Source: Actinoplanes missouriensis 431 (GTDB lineage Bacteria; Actinomycetota; Actinomycetes; Mycobacteriales; Micromonosporaceae). Taken from it: 64,000 nt of DNA. The stretch lies in NCBI RefSeq assembly GCF_000284295.1, contig NC_017093.1, positions 7,626,001 to 7,690,000 of the forward strand, written 5' to 3'. Below are positions 8,734 to 17,423 of this stretch, in pieces (within the stretch, counting starts at the first letter, position 1; every line of letters starts with the position of its first letter). The position numbers were made by a program, and so were the translations under genes. The notes below the pieces were generated by a model. That model was not told the origin of the DNA. It saw only the letters and a program-made list of their open reading frames with translations, and searched no databases.

Positions 8734-9780
8734 TCAGCCGTGCGCGGCGGCCATCGCGGGTGGACGGGCGAACGCCAGCACCGCGTGCCGGCCGAGGATC
8801 TCGCCTTCCCGGGTGAGCCCCTCGTACCGCTCGGTCCAGGCGGCCAGCGCGGCCTGCTCGTCCTTGCGCCCGGCGTCGTCGAAGATCAGCGTGGCCCGGT
8901 CCGCGAGCCGCTTCTCGATCATGTGAAGGGCCGGGAAGCGGGCGTCGGCGCCGATCGCCGCGGGCGGCCCGTCGATCAGCACGAAGTCGATGTCGTGCAG
9001 GTCGGCGAGGGTCTCCGGGTCGTACCAGGGGTAGTCGCGGCCGTCGATCGAGGCGGGCGTGAGCGGCGCGTCGCGGACCTCGGCGACCTCGGTGAGCCCG
9101 TGTGCGGCGAGCACCGCGCGGGTACGGCGGGCGAACTCGGCGTCGTGGTCGAGGGAGATCAGCCGGCCGCCGGACTGCTCCAGCGCGTAGGCGATCCACA
9201 CCGACGACGTGCCGCTGCCCAGTTCCAGCACGAGGCGCGGCTGGCGGATCCGGATCAGGTGCAGCAGCTCCAGCAGATCGGTCGGGTTCAGCGCCCAGTC
9301 ACCGGAGGACGGCATCGGCGCGCGCGGCACGAAACCCTGGAACAGCTGGACGGTCGCCTCGAACTCGCGCGGCAGGCCGAGCACCTGGGCGGAGCCGGCC
9401 TTGCGGTCGGCGACCTGCTTGACCCGGGCGATCGCCTCGGCGAGCTCGAGATGACGGTCACCGGCGGTGAGCCGTTCCCGCTCCACGGCCGCGACCAGGC
9501 GCCGCTGCATCTCCTCGACGGTGGTGCGCAGGTCACGCTGGGCGGCGAGACCTGCCTTCTGCACCCCGGCGAGCCGGCGCAGCACCACGAGCAGCAGCGC
9601 CAGCGTCACGCCGGCGAGCAGGCCGAGGAGGGCGGTCGCCACCCGGGGGTGCCCGGTGAGCGCGGCAGCCGCGACACCGGCACAGAGGACACCGGCGCCG
9701 CACAGGGCGGCCGCCTGCCGTGCGGAGAGGCTCGGCAACCGGCGGACGACCCGCCGGCCGATTCGGGTCAGGGAACTCAT
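8734..9780 (-). CDS. Membrane-anchored class I SAM methyltransferase
   Basis: 348 residues from ATG 9780, preceded by AGGAG at 8 nt. Two hydrophobic stretches (~25-40 and ~47-68) are followed by a coiled-coil linker (~70-120). The Rossmann methyltransferase (Methyltransf_24 type) follows, with motif I LVLELGSGTSSVWIAYAL, RLISLDHDAEFARRTRAVL and DFVLIDGPPAAIGADARFP. Four bases separate it from the acyltransferase gene downstream, so they are likely co-transcribed. The probable role is O-methylation of a surface sugar or its lipid-linked precursor at the inner membrane face; the substrate is inferred from context only. Confidence 0.85.
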   Translation of the reverse strand: MSSLTRIGRRVVRRLPSLSARQAAALCGAGVLCAGVAAAALTGHPRVATALLGLLAGVTLALLLVVLRRLAGVQKAGLAAQRDLRTTVEEMQRRLVAAVERERLTAGDRHLELAEAIARVKQVADRKAGSAQVLGLPREFEATVQLFQGFVPRAPMPSSGDWALNPTDLLELLHLIRIRQPRLVLELGSGTSSVWIAYALEQSGGRLISLDHDAEFARRTRAVLAAHGLTEVAEVRDAPLTPASIDGRDYPWYDPETLADLHDIDFVLIDGPPAAIGADARFPALHMIEKRLADRATLIFDDAGRKDEQAALAAWTERYEGLTREGEILGRHAVLAFARPPAMAAAHG

Positions 9781-9836
9781 GCGGGCACTCCTCATCGCTG
9801 CGTTCACCCTCGGTAACGCCGGTGGACACGACCCCG

Positions 9837-12275
9837 TTACGCCCCGGCGGCGGGCACCCGTTGCGCCGGTGTCGCGGACCGCGGGGTGAGAGCGCTGATC
9901 CGGGCGGCCAGCGCGGCCGGCGCGTGGTCCCGGGCGATCGCCGCGCGGGCCCGGCGGCTCTGTTCCGCGTACCGGCGGGGTTCCCGCTGGAAACGGCGGA
10001 TCACCGCGGGCACGTCGGCCGGGTCACAGGCGACGGCGGCTTCGGCGTACGCGGGAAGCAATCGTCCCGGCACGAGCACCACGCACCCGGTCGCGGCCGC
10101 CTCCAGGGCCGGCCGGGAGAGCAGCTCCGGCGCCTGTTCGGACGGGAAGTGCAGGTAGAAGTCGAGCTGCGCGGCGAATGTGCGCGGATCGAGGTCGCCC
10201 GGCTCGTAGGCCAGCCAGGACACCGGCAGCGTCCCGGGCCGCAGCGGGGTCTCCGGCAGGCGGACCCGCACGTCGGCGCCCTTGCAGCGGCGCGGCACGG
10301 CGAGCGTCGCGGCGAGGTCGGCGGCCCACTCCCCCGCGTCGCACAGGTCGACGCCGATCACCGGCGGGCCGGCCGGGCCGGGCAGCGGGCGGCGGACGTC
10401 CTGCGGCTCGACGACCGCGGGGAAGGGCGCGGCGCCGAGCAGGGCGCGGATCCCCGGGTCCGGCGAGCACCAGAGAGGCTCGGCCCCGAACAGCCGCCGG
10501 GCCGCCTCGCCGACGGCGCCCACCGTGTAGCGCCGGTCGGTGCCGTCGGCCCGCTGCGGCGCCCGGTCGGCGACCACGACGACGGTACGGGGCCGTAGCC
10601 CGCACCCGCCCTCGGGGGCGAACTGGAGCACCTCGGGCTGCCGGATCACCAGCAGATCCGCGTCGACCCGATCGCTCTCCAGCACCTGCGCCACCTGACC
10701 GGTGTTGATCAGTTGCTGGACGCTCGGGCTCAGCAGGCGGCGCTGCCGGTCCACCGAGCGCAGCGACTCCAGGTGCATGATCGCCACCGACCGGCCGGCC
10801 TCGCGCAGCGCCCGGACCTCGGCGAGGGCGGCCCGCTGCGCGCCGGCCAGGAACCGCCAGTCGGCGGCGATCACCACGTCCCAGCCGGGTGGCGCCGATC
10901 CGCCGGTGAGGTGCGGTGGCGCCACGAACGGGCGTCCGGTCGTGCCCGGCTCGCGGCGCAGCGGCCCGCCCGAGGCGTGCCAGCAGCGGTACGCCGACAT
11001 GTACGCGGTCCTCGCCGGATGCATCCAGTAGGCCCGGATCTCGGCCCGGGACAGCGACCCCTCGGAGAGCCGGATCAGCGCCAGGGGTTTCGGCACCCGC
11101 CGTACCGACCCGGCGCCGAAGGCCGCCTCGATCCGTTCCATGAACTCCGAGTCGGCGGCCTTGCGCACCGCGTCGAAGCAGCCGATCCGGCGCAGCACCG
11201 GGTCGCGGCGGAACAGCAGCGAGGAGACGTTGACCCGCCCGCGCCGGATGCCCGGCCGGGTCATCACCAGCTGGTCGGTGACGCTGATCCCCTCCGAGGT
11301 GGTGGCCATCGTCTCCGGGCGCTGGAGCAGCGGCTGCATCTGCAGCTCGACGCGGCGCGGATGGGACCAGTCGTCGGAGTCCTGGAATGTGACGAACTCG
11401 CCGTGCGCCGCCTCGACGCCGGCGTTGCGGGCCACATACGTGCCGCGGTTCTCCGGCAGCCGCAGCACCCGGACCCGGTCGTCGAGCGCCTCTGCCTCGG
11501 CCAGGACCGCGTCGTACTCCGGGCCGGACGCGTCGTCCACGATCAGGATCTCCAGGTCGCGCCAGGTCTGCGCGGCGATCGAGCGGACCGCGGTGATCAG
11601 GCCGACGCCGGGACGGAACGCGGTCACCACCACAGTGACCCGCTGATCGGCCGTCACCGGTGACGGAGGGTCGGTGGTGAGACGGTCGAAGGGCAGCCGC
11701 TCCGGCGCCGCCATCAGCGCCGGCGCGGGCGCGGGGAAGAGCCGCCCGAACCGGGACAGCCAGGTCTCCTCGGCGACCGATCCACCGGCGTACGGGTTGG
11801 CGAGGTCGATCTCCAGGGTCTCCCGGGCCGGCCGGGGCATCCGCCGGTACGCCGCGAGCAGGTCACGGGCCTGGGCCGGCCCCTGCCACGCGTACGCGAG
11901 CTGAGCGTGCAGGGCCTGGTGCGCCGGTGGCATCGCCCGCGCGCCGAGACCGGTGCGGATCAGCGCGTACAGCGCCAGCGCGTCCTCCCGGTCGCCGGGC
12001 AGCTCGTCCTGCAGCGCGATGGTCTGCGCCAGGCCGGCCAGCAGCGCGGGATCGACCTTGCGGCGGATCCTGCGCAGCCGGCGGGTGTCCCCGGCCCGCG
12101 CCGCCTCGATCAGCTCCTCGAACGTGGAACAGGCGCCGGTCGCCGCACGGGCGAGAACCCGCCGCGCCGCCACGGAACGGTTGCGCATCGCGGTGTGCGG
12201 CAGCGACAGCTCCGCCCCGGCGCCGGCCAACGTAACGTGATCGTCCAGCAGTCCGACCGGCTGCGCCTCGCCCAT
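9837..12275 (-). CDS. Large glycosyltransferase with central GT2 domain (paralogue)
   Basis: 812 residues from ATG 12275, chosen because GGAGAG lies upstream and a longer start would intrude on glnD. Layout matches the 3587-6091 protein: helical N-terminal part, GT2 domain at ~205-410 (VTVVVTAFRPGVGLITAVRS, EILIVDDASGPEYD, FQDSDDWSHPRR) and a degenerate GT-B-like C-terminal part with QLDFYLHFPSEQAP and LEAAATGCVVLVPGRLLP. Shared blocks such as YWMHPARTAYMSAYRCWH (here) and WMHPARHAYLSAFQAWHRR (paralogue) show recent common ancestry. It precedes the methyltransferase and acyltransferase on the same strand, so the three probably form one operon for decorating a surface glycan. Confidence 0.85.
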   Translation of the reverse strand: MGEAQPVGLLDDHVTLAGAGAELSLPHTAMRNRSVAARRVLARAATGACSTFEELIEAARAGDTRRLRRIRRKVDPALLAGLAQTIALQDELPGDREDALALYALIRTGLGARAMPPAHQALHAQLAYAWQGPAQARDLLAAYRRMPRPARETLEIDLANPYAGGSVAEETWLSRFGRLFPAPAPALMAAPERLPFDRLTTDPPSPVTADQRVTVVVTAFRPGVGLITAVRSIAAQTWRDLEILIVDDASGPEYDAVLAEAEALDDRVRVLRLPENRGTYVARNAGVEAAHGEFVTFQDSDDWSHPRRVELQMQPLLQRPETMATTSEGISVTDQLVMTRPGIRRGRVNVSSLLFRRDPVLRRIGCFDAVRKAADSEFMERIEAAFGAGSVRRVPKPLALIRLSEGSLSRAEIRAYWMHPARTAYMSAYRCWHASGGPLRREPGTTGRPFVAPPHLTGGSAPPGWDVVIAADWRFLAGAQRAALAEVRALREAGRSVAIMHLESLRSVDRQRRLLSPSVQQLINTGQVAQVLESDRVDADLLVIRQPEVLQFAPEGGCGLRPRTVVVVADRAPQRADGTDRRYTVGAVGEAARRLFGAEPLWCSPDPGIRALLGAAPFPAVVEPQDVRRPLPGPAGPPVIGVDLCDAGEWAADLAATLAVPRRCKGADVRVRLPETPLRPGTLPVSWLAYEPGDLDPRTFAAQLDFYLHFPSEQAPELLSRPALEAAATGCVVLVPGRLLPAYAEAAVACDPADVPAVIRRFQREPRRYAEQSRRARAAIARDHAPAALAARISALTPRSATPAQRVPAAGA

Positions 12276-12348
12276 CGACTCTCCGTCCGTGTATCCCGCG
12301 GTGTCGATCAGCTCAACGCGACGCGGCGGCCCGGGGTGACGAGAGGAG

Positions 12349-14619
12349 TCAGACGGCGGACAGGACGGCGGCCTCCACGCGGTCCCGTTCGGCGGGGTCG
12401 GCCCAGGTGCCGACCAGGTAGAAGGCGTCCACCACGTCACCGCCGAGAGTGGAGATCCGAGCGGCCCGGATCTCCGCCCCGGCCTCGTCAAGGGCGGAGG
12501 TCACCCGGTACAGCAGGCCCGGCGAGTCGGCGGCGCGCAGCTCCAGCACGACGGCGTCGGTGGCCGCGGCACGCTGCCAGACCACCCGTGGCGAGGCGGT
12601 GCCGCCCCGCGCGCTCATCGCGCGGGCCCGCACCCGCTGGGTCACCGAGACGTCGCCGGCGGCGACCCGGCGCAGGTCGGCCGCGAGGGCCACCGGCTCG
12701 TACGGCGACCCGAACCGTGGTGACGTGTAGAACTCCACGATCGCCCGCCCGTTCACGGTCGCCGTGTTGGCGGCCACCACGTCCAGCCGGTGCATCGCGA
12801 GGCAGGCCGCCACCCCGGCGAGCAGTCCCCGCCGGTCGGCCGCGGCCACCGCGACCCGGTCGCCGTCCAGGTGCACCACCGGCAGGCCGCCCTCCAGCAG
12901 CTCCGGGTCGGGCCGGGGCGGCTCGGGCAGCTCACCGGTGTCGAGCGCGGTGTGCACCCGGCGGACCAGCTCGGCCATCAGCCGGCCTTTCCATTCCGAC
13001 CAGGCGGCCGGGCCGGTCGCCTGCGAGTCGGCGCGGGCGAGGGCGTGCAGCAGGTCCAGGGTGGCCGGGTCACCGACCGCCTCGGCCACCGTCGAGATGG
13101 TCTTCGGGTCGCTCAGGTCCCGGCGGGTCGCCACGTCCGGGAGCAGCAGGTGCAGGCGGACCATCTTCTCGATGGTCGCCACGTCGGCGGGCGGCAGCCC
13201 GATCCGGGCCGCGATGTCGGCGGCGATCGGCGCGCCGACCACGCTGTGGTCACCGGGCAGCCCCTTGCCGACGTCGTGCAGGAACGCGCCGAGCAGCAGC
13301 AGGTCCGGCCGGTCCACCTCCCGGGTGAACCGGGTGGCCTCGTAGGCGGCCTGCACCAGGTGCCGGTCCAGGGTGTAGCGGTGGATCGGGTGGTGCTGCG
13401 GGAGGCTGCGCATCCGGGCCCATTCGGGCAGCCAGGCGTCGATCAGCCCGTACCTGTCGGCGGTCTCCCAGGCCGGCAGCAGGCCCGGGCCGGCGCCGAG
13501 CAGCGAGATCAGCGCCGCGCGGGCGGCCGGCGGCCAGGGCGTGGGCAGCGGCGGGCAGAACGCGGCGAGCCATTCGCAGGTGGCGCGGGCGATGGGCAGC
13601 TCGACGACGGCGGCCGCGGCGGCCACCCGCAGCGAGAGGCTGGGGTCCGGCACCGGGCCGATCGCGGTCCGCGCGAGCACCAGCTCGCCGTCCTGCTCCA
13701 CCACGTCACGGGCGACCGGGCGGCGGCCGGGCGCGGCCGGTGGCCCACCGCGGCGGCGGCCGCTGCGCAGCCGGTCGACCGCGCGCCAGGCGTCGTCGAC
13801 GGCGTGCGCGATGGTCCGGGCGTCGCCGGAGACCCGCCGCAGCAGCGCGTCGGAGTCATCCAGTTCGAGCAGGCCGGCGACCGCGGCGCGTTCCTGGGCG
13901 ACCAGCCGGTCCACCCGCCGGCCGACTGCCAGGTGCAGGGCGTCGCGGGTGTCGAGCAGGCGCAGGCCGGCCGCACGGACGGCGGGACGCATGGTGTCGG
14001 CGATGCCGGCCCGGCCGATGCCGCGCAGCAGCGTGAGGTCGCGCAGGCCGCCGGCGGCCTCCTTGAGGTCGCCTTCGAGCAGGAAGGCGAGCTCGCCGTG
14101 CTGGGTCCAGCGGGACGTGGTGAGCTCGCGCAACTGCGGCAGGAGCCGGACCGCGGTACGCCGCCACTGGTCGCCGGTCGCCGCGATCAGCTCGGCGGAG
14201 AGGGCGGCGTCCCCGGCGACGTGCCGGGCGTCGAGCAGGCCGAGGGCCACCTTGACGTCGTCGTGCGCCACCGAGAGAGCTTCCGGGAGGGTACGCACGG
14301 AGTGGTCCAGGCCGAGCCGGGCGTCCCAGATCGGGTACCAGAGGCCGGAGGCGATCCGGTCGATCCCGGCGGTGCCGTTGTGCACCAGCACCAGGTCGAG
14401 GTCGCTGTAGGGCGCGCAGTCGCAGCGCCCGAGGCCGCCCACCGCGACCAGGCTGACGCCTGGAACGTGGGACGGGAAGAGATCGGTCAGCCACACGTCG
14501 AGCGCCGCCGCCCGGTCGTCCCGGGCAGCGGCGCCGATGTGGTCTCGCAGTTTGTTGAGCGAGCCACCGGCTGCCGGGCGGGCCGGCGGGGCCGGCGGCT
14601 CACTCAACGGATTCGTCAT
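12349..14619 (-). CDS. glnD: PII nucleotidyltransferase GlnD
   Basis: 756 residues, bifunctional PII-modifying enzyme. The nucleotidyltransferase motif GGLGRCDCAPYSDLDLVLVH lies at ~residues 62-82. An HD hydrolase domain sits in the middle (LLLGAFLHDVGKGLPGDHS) and two ACT glutamine-sensing domains end the protein (DRRGLLAGVAACLAMHRLDV and DSPGLLYRVTSALDEAGAEI). It modifies and demodifies GlnK according to glutamine level. In Streptomyces and Corynebacterium the modification is adenylylation rather than uridylylation, which probably holds here too. It is the last gene of amtB-glnK-glnD, five bases after glnK. Confidence 0.96.
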   Translation of the reverse strand: MTNPLSEPPAPPARPAAGGSLNKLRDHIGAAARDDRAAALDVWLTDLFPSHVPGVSLVAVGGLGRCDCAPYSDLDLVLVHNGTAGIDRIASGLWYPIWDARLGLDHSVRTLPEALSVAHDDVKVALGLLDARHVAGDAALSAELIAATGDQWRRTAVRLLPQLRELTTSRWTQHGELAFLLEGDLKEAAGGLRDLTLLRGIGRAGIADTMRPAVRAAGLRLLDTRDALHLAVGRRVDRLVAQERAAVAGLLELDDSDALLRRVSGDARTIAHAVDDAWRAVDRLRSGRRRGGPPAAPGRRPVARDVVEQDGELVLARTAIGPVPDPSLSLRVAAAAAVVELPIARATCEWLAAFCPPLPTPWPPAARAALISLLGAGPGLLPAWETADRYGLIDAWLPEWARMRSLPQHHPIHRYTLDRHLVQAAYEATRFTREVDRPDLLLLGAFLHDVGKGLPGDHSVVGAPIAADIAARIGLPPADVATIEKMVRLHLLLPDVATRRDLSDPKTISTVAEAVGDPATLDLLHALARADSQATGPAAWSEWKGRLMAELVRRVHTALDTGELPEPPRPDPELLEGGLPVVHLDGDRVAVAAADRRGLLAGVAACLAMHRLDVVAANTATVNGRAIVEFYTSPRFGSPYEPVALAADLRRVAAGDVSVTQRVRARAMSARGGTASPRVVWQRAAATDAVVLELRAADSPGLLYRVTSALDEAGAEIRAARISTLGGDVVDAFYLVGTWADPAERDRVEAAVLSAV

Positions 14620-14624
14620 GTCGT

Positions 14625-14963
14625 CTACAGGGCGTCGAGGCCGCGCTCGCCGGTGCGGACCCGGACCACGTCGTCGACCGACGTGACCCAGACCTTGCCG
14701 TCACCGATCTTGCCGGTCCGCGACGCCGTGATCACGGCGTCGACGATCTTCTCGACGTCGATCTCGTCGGTCAGCACCTCGACCTTGATCTTCGGCAGGA
14801 ACTCGACGGTGTACTCGGCACCCCGGTACACCTCGGTGTGGCCCTTCTGGCGGCCGTAACCCTGTACCTCGCTCACGGTGAGCCCGGCGACGCCCAGGGC
14901 GTGCAGAGCCTCCTTCACCGCGTCGAGCTGGTACGGCTTGATGACCGCGGTCACCAGCTTCAT
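14625..14963 (-). CDS. glnK: PII signal protein GlnK
   Basis: 112 residues, standard PII size. ATG at 14963 is preferred over an upstream in-frame ATG because GGAAGGA precedes it and MKLVTAVIKPYQLDAV is the classic PII opening. The T-loop YRGAEY places the modified tyrosine at residue 51. The B-loop region TGKIGDGKVWV and C-loop EVLTDEIDV are present. It binds ATP/ADP and 2-oxoglutarate and blocks AmtB when nitrogen is plentiful; GlnD modifies Tyr51. It lies between amtB (33-bp gap) and glnD (5-bp gap), the normal actinobacterial operon. Confidence 0.97.
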   Translation of the reverse strand: MKLVTAVIKPYQLDAVKEALHALGVAGLTVSEVQGYGRQKGHTEVYRGAEYTVEFLPKIKVEVLTDEIDVEKIVDAVITASRTGKIGDGKVWVTSVDDVVRVRTGERGLDAL

Positions 14964-14996
14964 GCTCAGTCCTTCCATCGGAGCAGCCATCAGAAT

Positions 14997-16367
14997 TTAA
15001 CCGGATACCTTTTCGCTGACCGGGGAAGTCTCCGGAGCGGCGGAGGAACCGGGCTTGAGACCCGCCATCGCGAAGGCGCCGCCACCGCTGCCGCCGGCCG
15101 GCGACAGGTCGTAGCCGCTCTCGGCGTGCTCGGCGAGGTCGATGCCGTCGATCTCGGCCTCCTTGGAGATCCGGAAACCGATGGTCTTGTTGATGACGAA
15201 GCCCAGGACGAAGGCGACGACGAAGGAGTAGACCGTGACGATCAGGGCGCTCAGCGCCTGGATGCCGAGCTGCTTGACGCCACCGCCGGTGAAGAGGCCG
15301 TCGTTGGCGACCAGCGCGTTGACCGAGCTGTCACCGAAGAGGCCGATCCAGAGGCAGCCGATCCAGCCGCCGACGAAGTGCACGCCGACCACGTCGAGCG
15401 AGTCGTCGTAACCGAGCTTGTACTTCAGGCTGACCGCGAGGGCGCAGACCGCACCGGCGACGAGGCCGAGCAGGGTGGCCGCCCACGGGGCGACGAAGGC
15501 ACAAGCCGGGGTGATGGCGACCAGACCGGCGATGGCGCCGGAGGACGCGCCGACCAGGGTCGGCTTGCCGTCGCGGATCTTCTCGACGATCAGCCAGCCG
15601 AGGACCGCGGCCGCGGTGGCGAGCTGGGTGTTGATGAACGCGAGACCGGTGATCGAGTCGGCGGTCAGCTCGGAGCCGGCGTTGAAGCCGAACCAGCCGA
15701 ACCACAGCAGACCGGTGCCGAGCGCGACGAGCGGGATGTTGTGCGGCTTCATGGCCTCACGCGGCCAGCCCGCCCGCTTGCCGAGGACCAGGACCAGAGC
15801 GAGGGCCGCGGCGCCCGCGTTGATGTGGACCGCAGTGCCACCGGCGAAGTCGAGAGCGCCGAGGTCGTAGATGAAACCGCCGCCCCACACCCAGTGCGCG
15901 ACCGGGAAGTAGACCAGGGTGGCCCAGGCGCCGGCGAAGAGCAGCCAGCCGCTGAACTTGGTGCGGTCGCTGATCGCGCCGCTGATCAGGGCGACCGTGA
16001 TGACCGCGAACATCATCTGGAACGCCATGAAGACGTAGAGCGGGATGCCGGTGCCGCTCGGGTTCTCCGCGGTGGCGCCCCACAGGTCGCCCTCGCCGAG
16101 GAAGGTCTTGGTGCCCAGGTAGTCACCGATGTTGCCGACGACACTGCCCTGGTCGGTGCCGAACGCCATCGAGAAGCCGTAGAAGAACCACAGCACGGAG
16201 ACGAGCCCGATCGAGCTGAAGCTCATCATCATCATATTCAGAACGCCCTTGGACCGGTTCAGGCCGCCGTAGAACAGCGCCAGTCCAGGAGTCATGAGCA
16301 GTACGAGCGCGGTGGAGACGAGCAGCCACGCGGTGTTGCCGGTATCAATCGTCGGTGCTTCAGGCAC
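14997..16367 (-). CDS. amtB: Ammonium transporter AmtB
   Basis: 456 residues with about eleven membrane spans. GTG start at 16367 follows a perfect AGGAGG ribosome site. Family features include GLALFYGGLNRSKGVLNMMM, the pore histidines in HINAGAAA and GVHFVGGWIG (the twin-His pair), and ALGTGLLWFGWFGFNAGSEL. The short cytoplasmic tail contains the conserved DLAEHAESGYD box seen in high-GC Gram-positive AmtB. It conducts ammonium under nitrogen limitation and is gated by GlnK encoded next to it. A candidate GlnR operator lies 112 bp upstream. Confidence 0.97.
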   Translation of the reverse strand: MPEAPTIDTGNTAWLLVSTALVLLMTPGLALFYGGLNRSKGVLNMMMMSFSSIGLVSVLWFFYGFSMAFGTDQGSVVGNIGDYLGTKTFLGEGDLWGATAENPSGTGIPLYVFMAFQMMFAVITVALISGAISDRTKFSGWLLFAGAWATLVYFPVAHWVWGGGFIYDLGALDFAGGTAVHINAGAAALALVLVLGKRAGWPREAMKPHNIPLVALGTGLLWFGWFGFNAGSELTADSITGLAFINTQLATAAAVLGWLIVEKIRDGKPTLVGASSGAIAGLVAITPACAFVAPWAATLLGLVAGAVCALAVSLKYKLGYDDSLDVVGVHFVGGWIGCLWIGLFGDSSVNALVANDGLFTGGGVKQLGIQALSALIVTVYSFVVAFVLGFVINKTIGFRISKEAEIDGIDLAEHAESGYDLSPAGGSGGGAFAMAGLKPGSSAAPETSPVSEKVSG

Positions 16368-16478
16368 GCTGGCCTCCTAAGTAGGAATCCCTCCCTCGCG
16401 GCACAGCGTGGCGGCGACGCCCCTGGCCGGATGCGGCGAAGCATTCCGGGCCGCTGTTTCGCACACGGTCTTCGAGCG

Positions 16479-16515
16479 ATTACCGGCGAGTGACGGCGTG
16501 TTTCCGACGTGTGAA
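16479..16515 (-). promoter_or_regulatory. Candidate GlnR box upstream of amtB
   Basis: Read on the minus strand: TTCAC-n6-GAAAC-n5-GTCAC-n6-GTAAT. The published actinobacterial GlnR pattern is GTNAC-n6-GAAAC repeated with about 6 bp between repeats. Both half-site pairs keep the 6-bp inner spacing, but the spacer between them is 5 instead of 6. It lies 112 bp before the amtB start in the gap behind the convergently oriented end of no other gene. Assignment is by eye. Confidence 0.5.
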
Positions 16516-16541
16516 GAAACTCTCACAGTCCTGCGGAGGCG

Positions 16542-17339
16542 TCAGCGGAGCGCGTATTCGAGAGTGTGCCGCTCGTAGTCGAGCAGCCGCAGGTCGCGCA
16601 TCGGGCGGCGCAGATGGCCCTTGTGCACGATCCGGACGAACGCCGGGTCACCGGCCGCGGCCATCCGGCGGATGCCCTCGACGTGGTCGACGATCCGCTT
16701 GCGGATGGTCCGGACCAGGCGGTGCCGGTCCCGCGGGATCAACCCGTAGGCGTCGGCGAACAGGCGCAGCCGGCGCGGGCGGTTCGGCCGTTTCCAGCCG
16801 AGCGTGTACGAGTCACGGTCGCTGAACAGCGGGACCCAGGTCCACGCCGCGTACGCCACGTCGTAGAGCCGTGAGCCCGGCGACGCGAGGTCGAAATCGA
16901 TCAGGGCGAGCGTGCCGTCGGGCCGCCAGACCACGTTGTGCGGCGCGGCGTCGTGGTGACAGATCACCTCGGTGTCCGGTGGCGGCGGCCCGAACGAGCG
17001 CCACACCGCGCCGGGCGGGGGAACGAAACCGTACTGAGCGTCGTGGAACATCCGCAGCATCGTGCCGACGGTGACCAGCGCCTCCTCGGTGACCCAGTGC
17101 GGGGCCAGAGGGTACTCGCCGCACTCGCCGTCCAGGTAGGAGAGGACCTCGCGGCCCTTCTCGTCCATGCCGAGCGCGTGCGGCGAGCCCGTGAAACCGA
17201 CCCGTTCCAGATGGTTCAGCAGTGCGTGCACGGCCGGGGTCCAGGGACCCGCGTTACGCCGGACCGTGTCGCCGATCCGGGACACCGTGCTGACGTTGCC
17301 ACCGTGCAGCGGTATCTCGCGCACCGGCTCCTGCGTCAC
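16542..17339 (-). CDS. Aminoglycoside phosphotransferase-fold kinase
   Basis: 265 residues. GTG at 17339 is preferred to the adjacent TTG because the GGAGGA site then has normal spacing. APH-family hallmarks are the catalytic loop ICHHDAAPHNVVWRPDG and the metal-binding LALIDFDLASPGSRLYDVAY. The family phosphorylates small hydroxylated substrates or antibiotics; the substrate here is unknown, and chromosomal members like this are often not resistance genes. It lies 84 bp downstream of ftsY on the same strand, with the amtB operon after it. Confidence 0.88.
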   Translation of the reverse strand: MTQEPVREIPLHGGNVSTVSRIGDTVRRNAGPWTPAVHALLNHLERVGFTGSPHALGMDEKGREVLSYLDGECGEYPLAPHWVTEEALVTVGTMLRMFHDAQYGFVPPPGAVWRSFGPPPPDTEVICHHDAAPHNVVWRPDGTLALIDFDLASPGSRLYDVAYAAWTWVPLFSDRDSYTLGWKRPNRPRRLRLFADAYGLIPRDRHRLVRTIRKRIVDHVEGIRRMAAAGDPAFVRIVHKGHLRRPMRDLRLLDYERHTLEYALR

Positions 17340-17423
17340 CAACGTCCTCCCGGGTCCCTCATCACCATCCGACCACCCCGCCCGCCGCCCTTGAGACGGG
17401 CTGAGGGCCGAGCAAAGCGAAGC

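Noticed and set aside
7270..9816. Plus-strand frame of ~848 codons opposite acyltransferase and methyltransferase
   Set aside because: Shadow of two genes with clear motifs; no independent support.
12790..14859. Plus-strand frame of ~689 codons opposite glnD
   Set aside because: Antisense to glnD, which has intact catalytic, HD and ACT domains.
16542..17339. Aminoglycoside resistance gene
   Set aside because: Only the kinase fold is supported; context gives no antibiotic link, so a resistance call is not justified.
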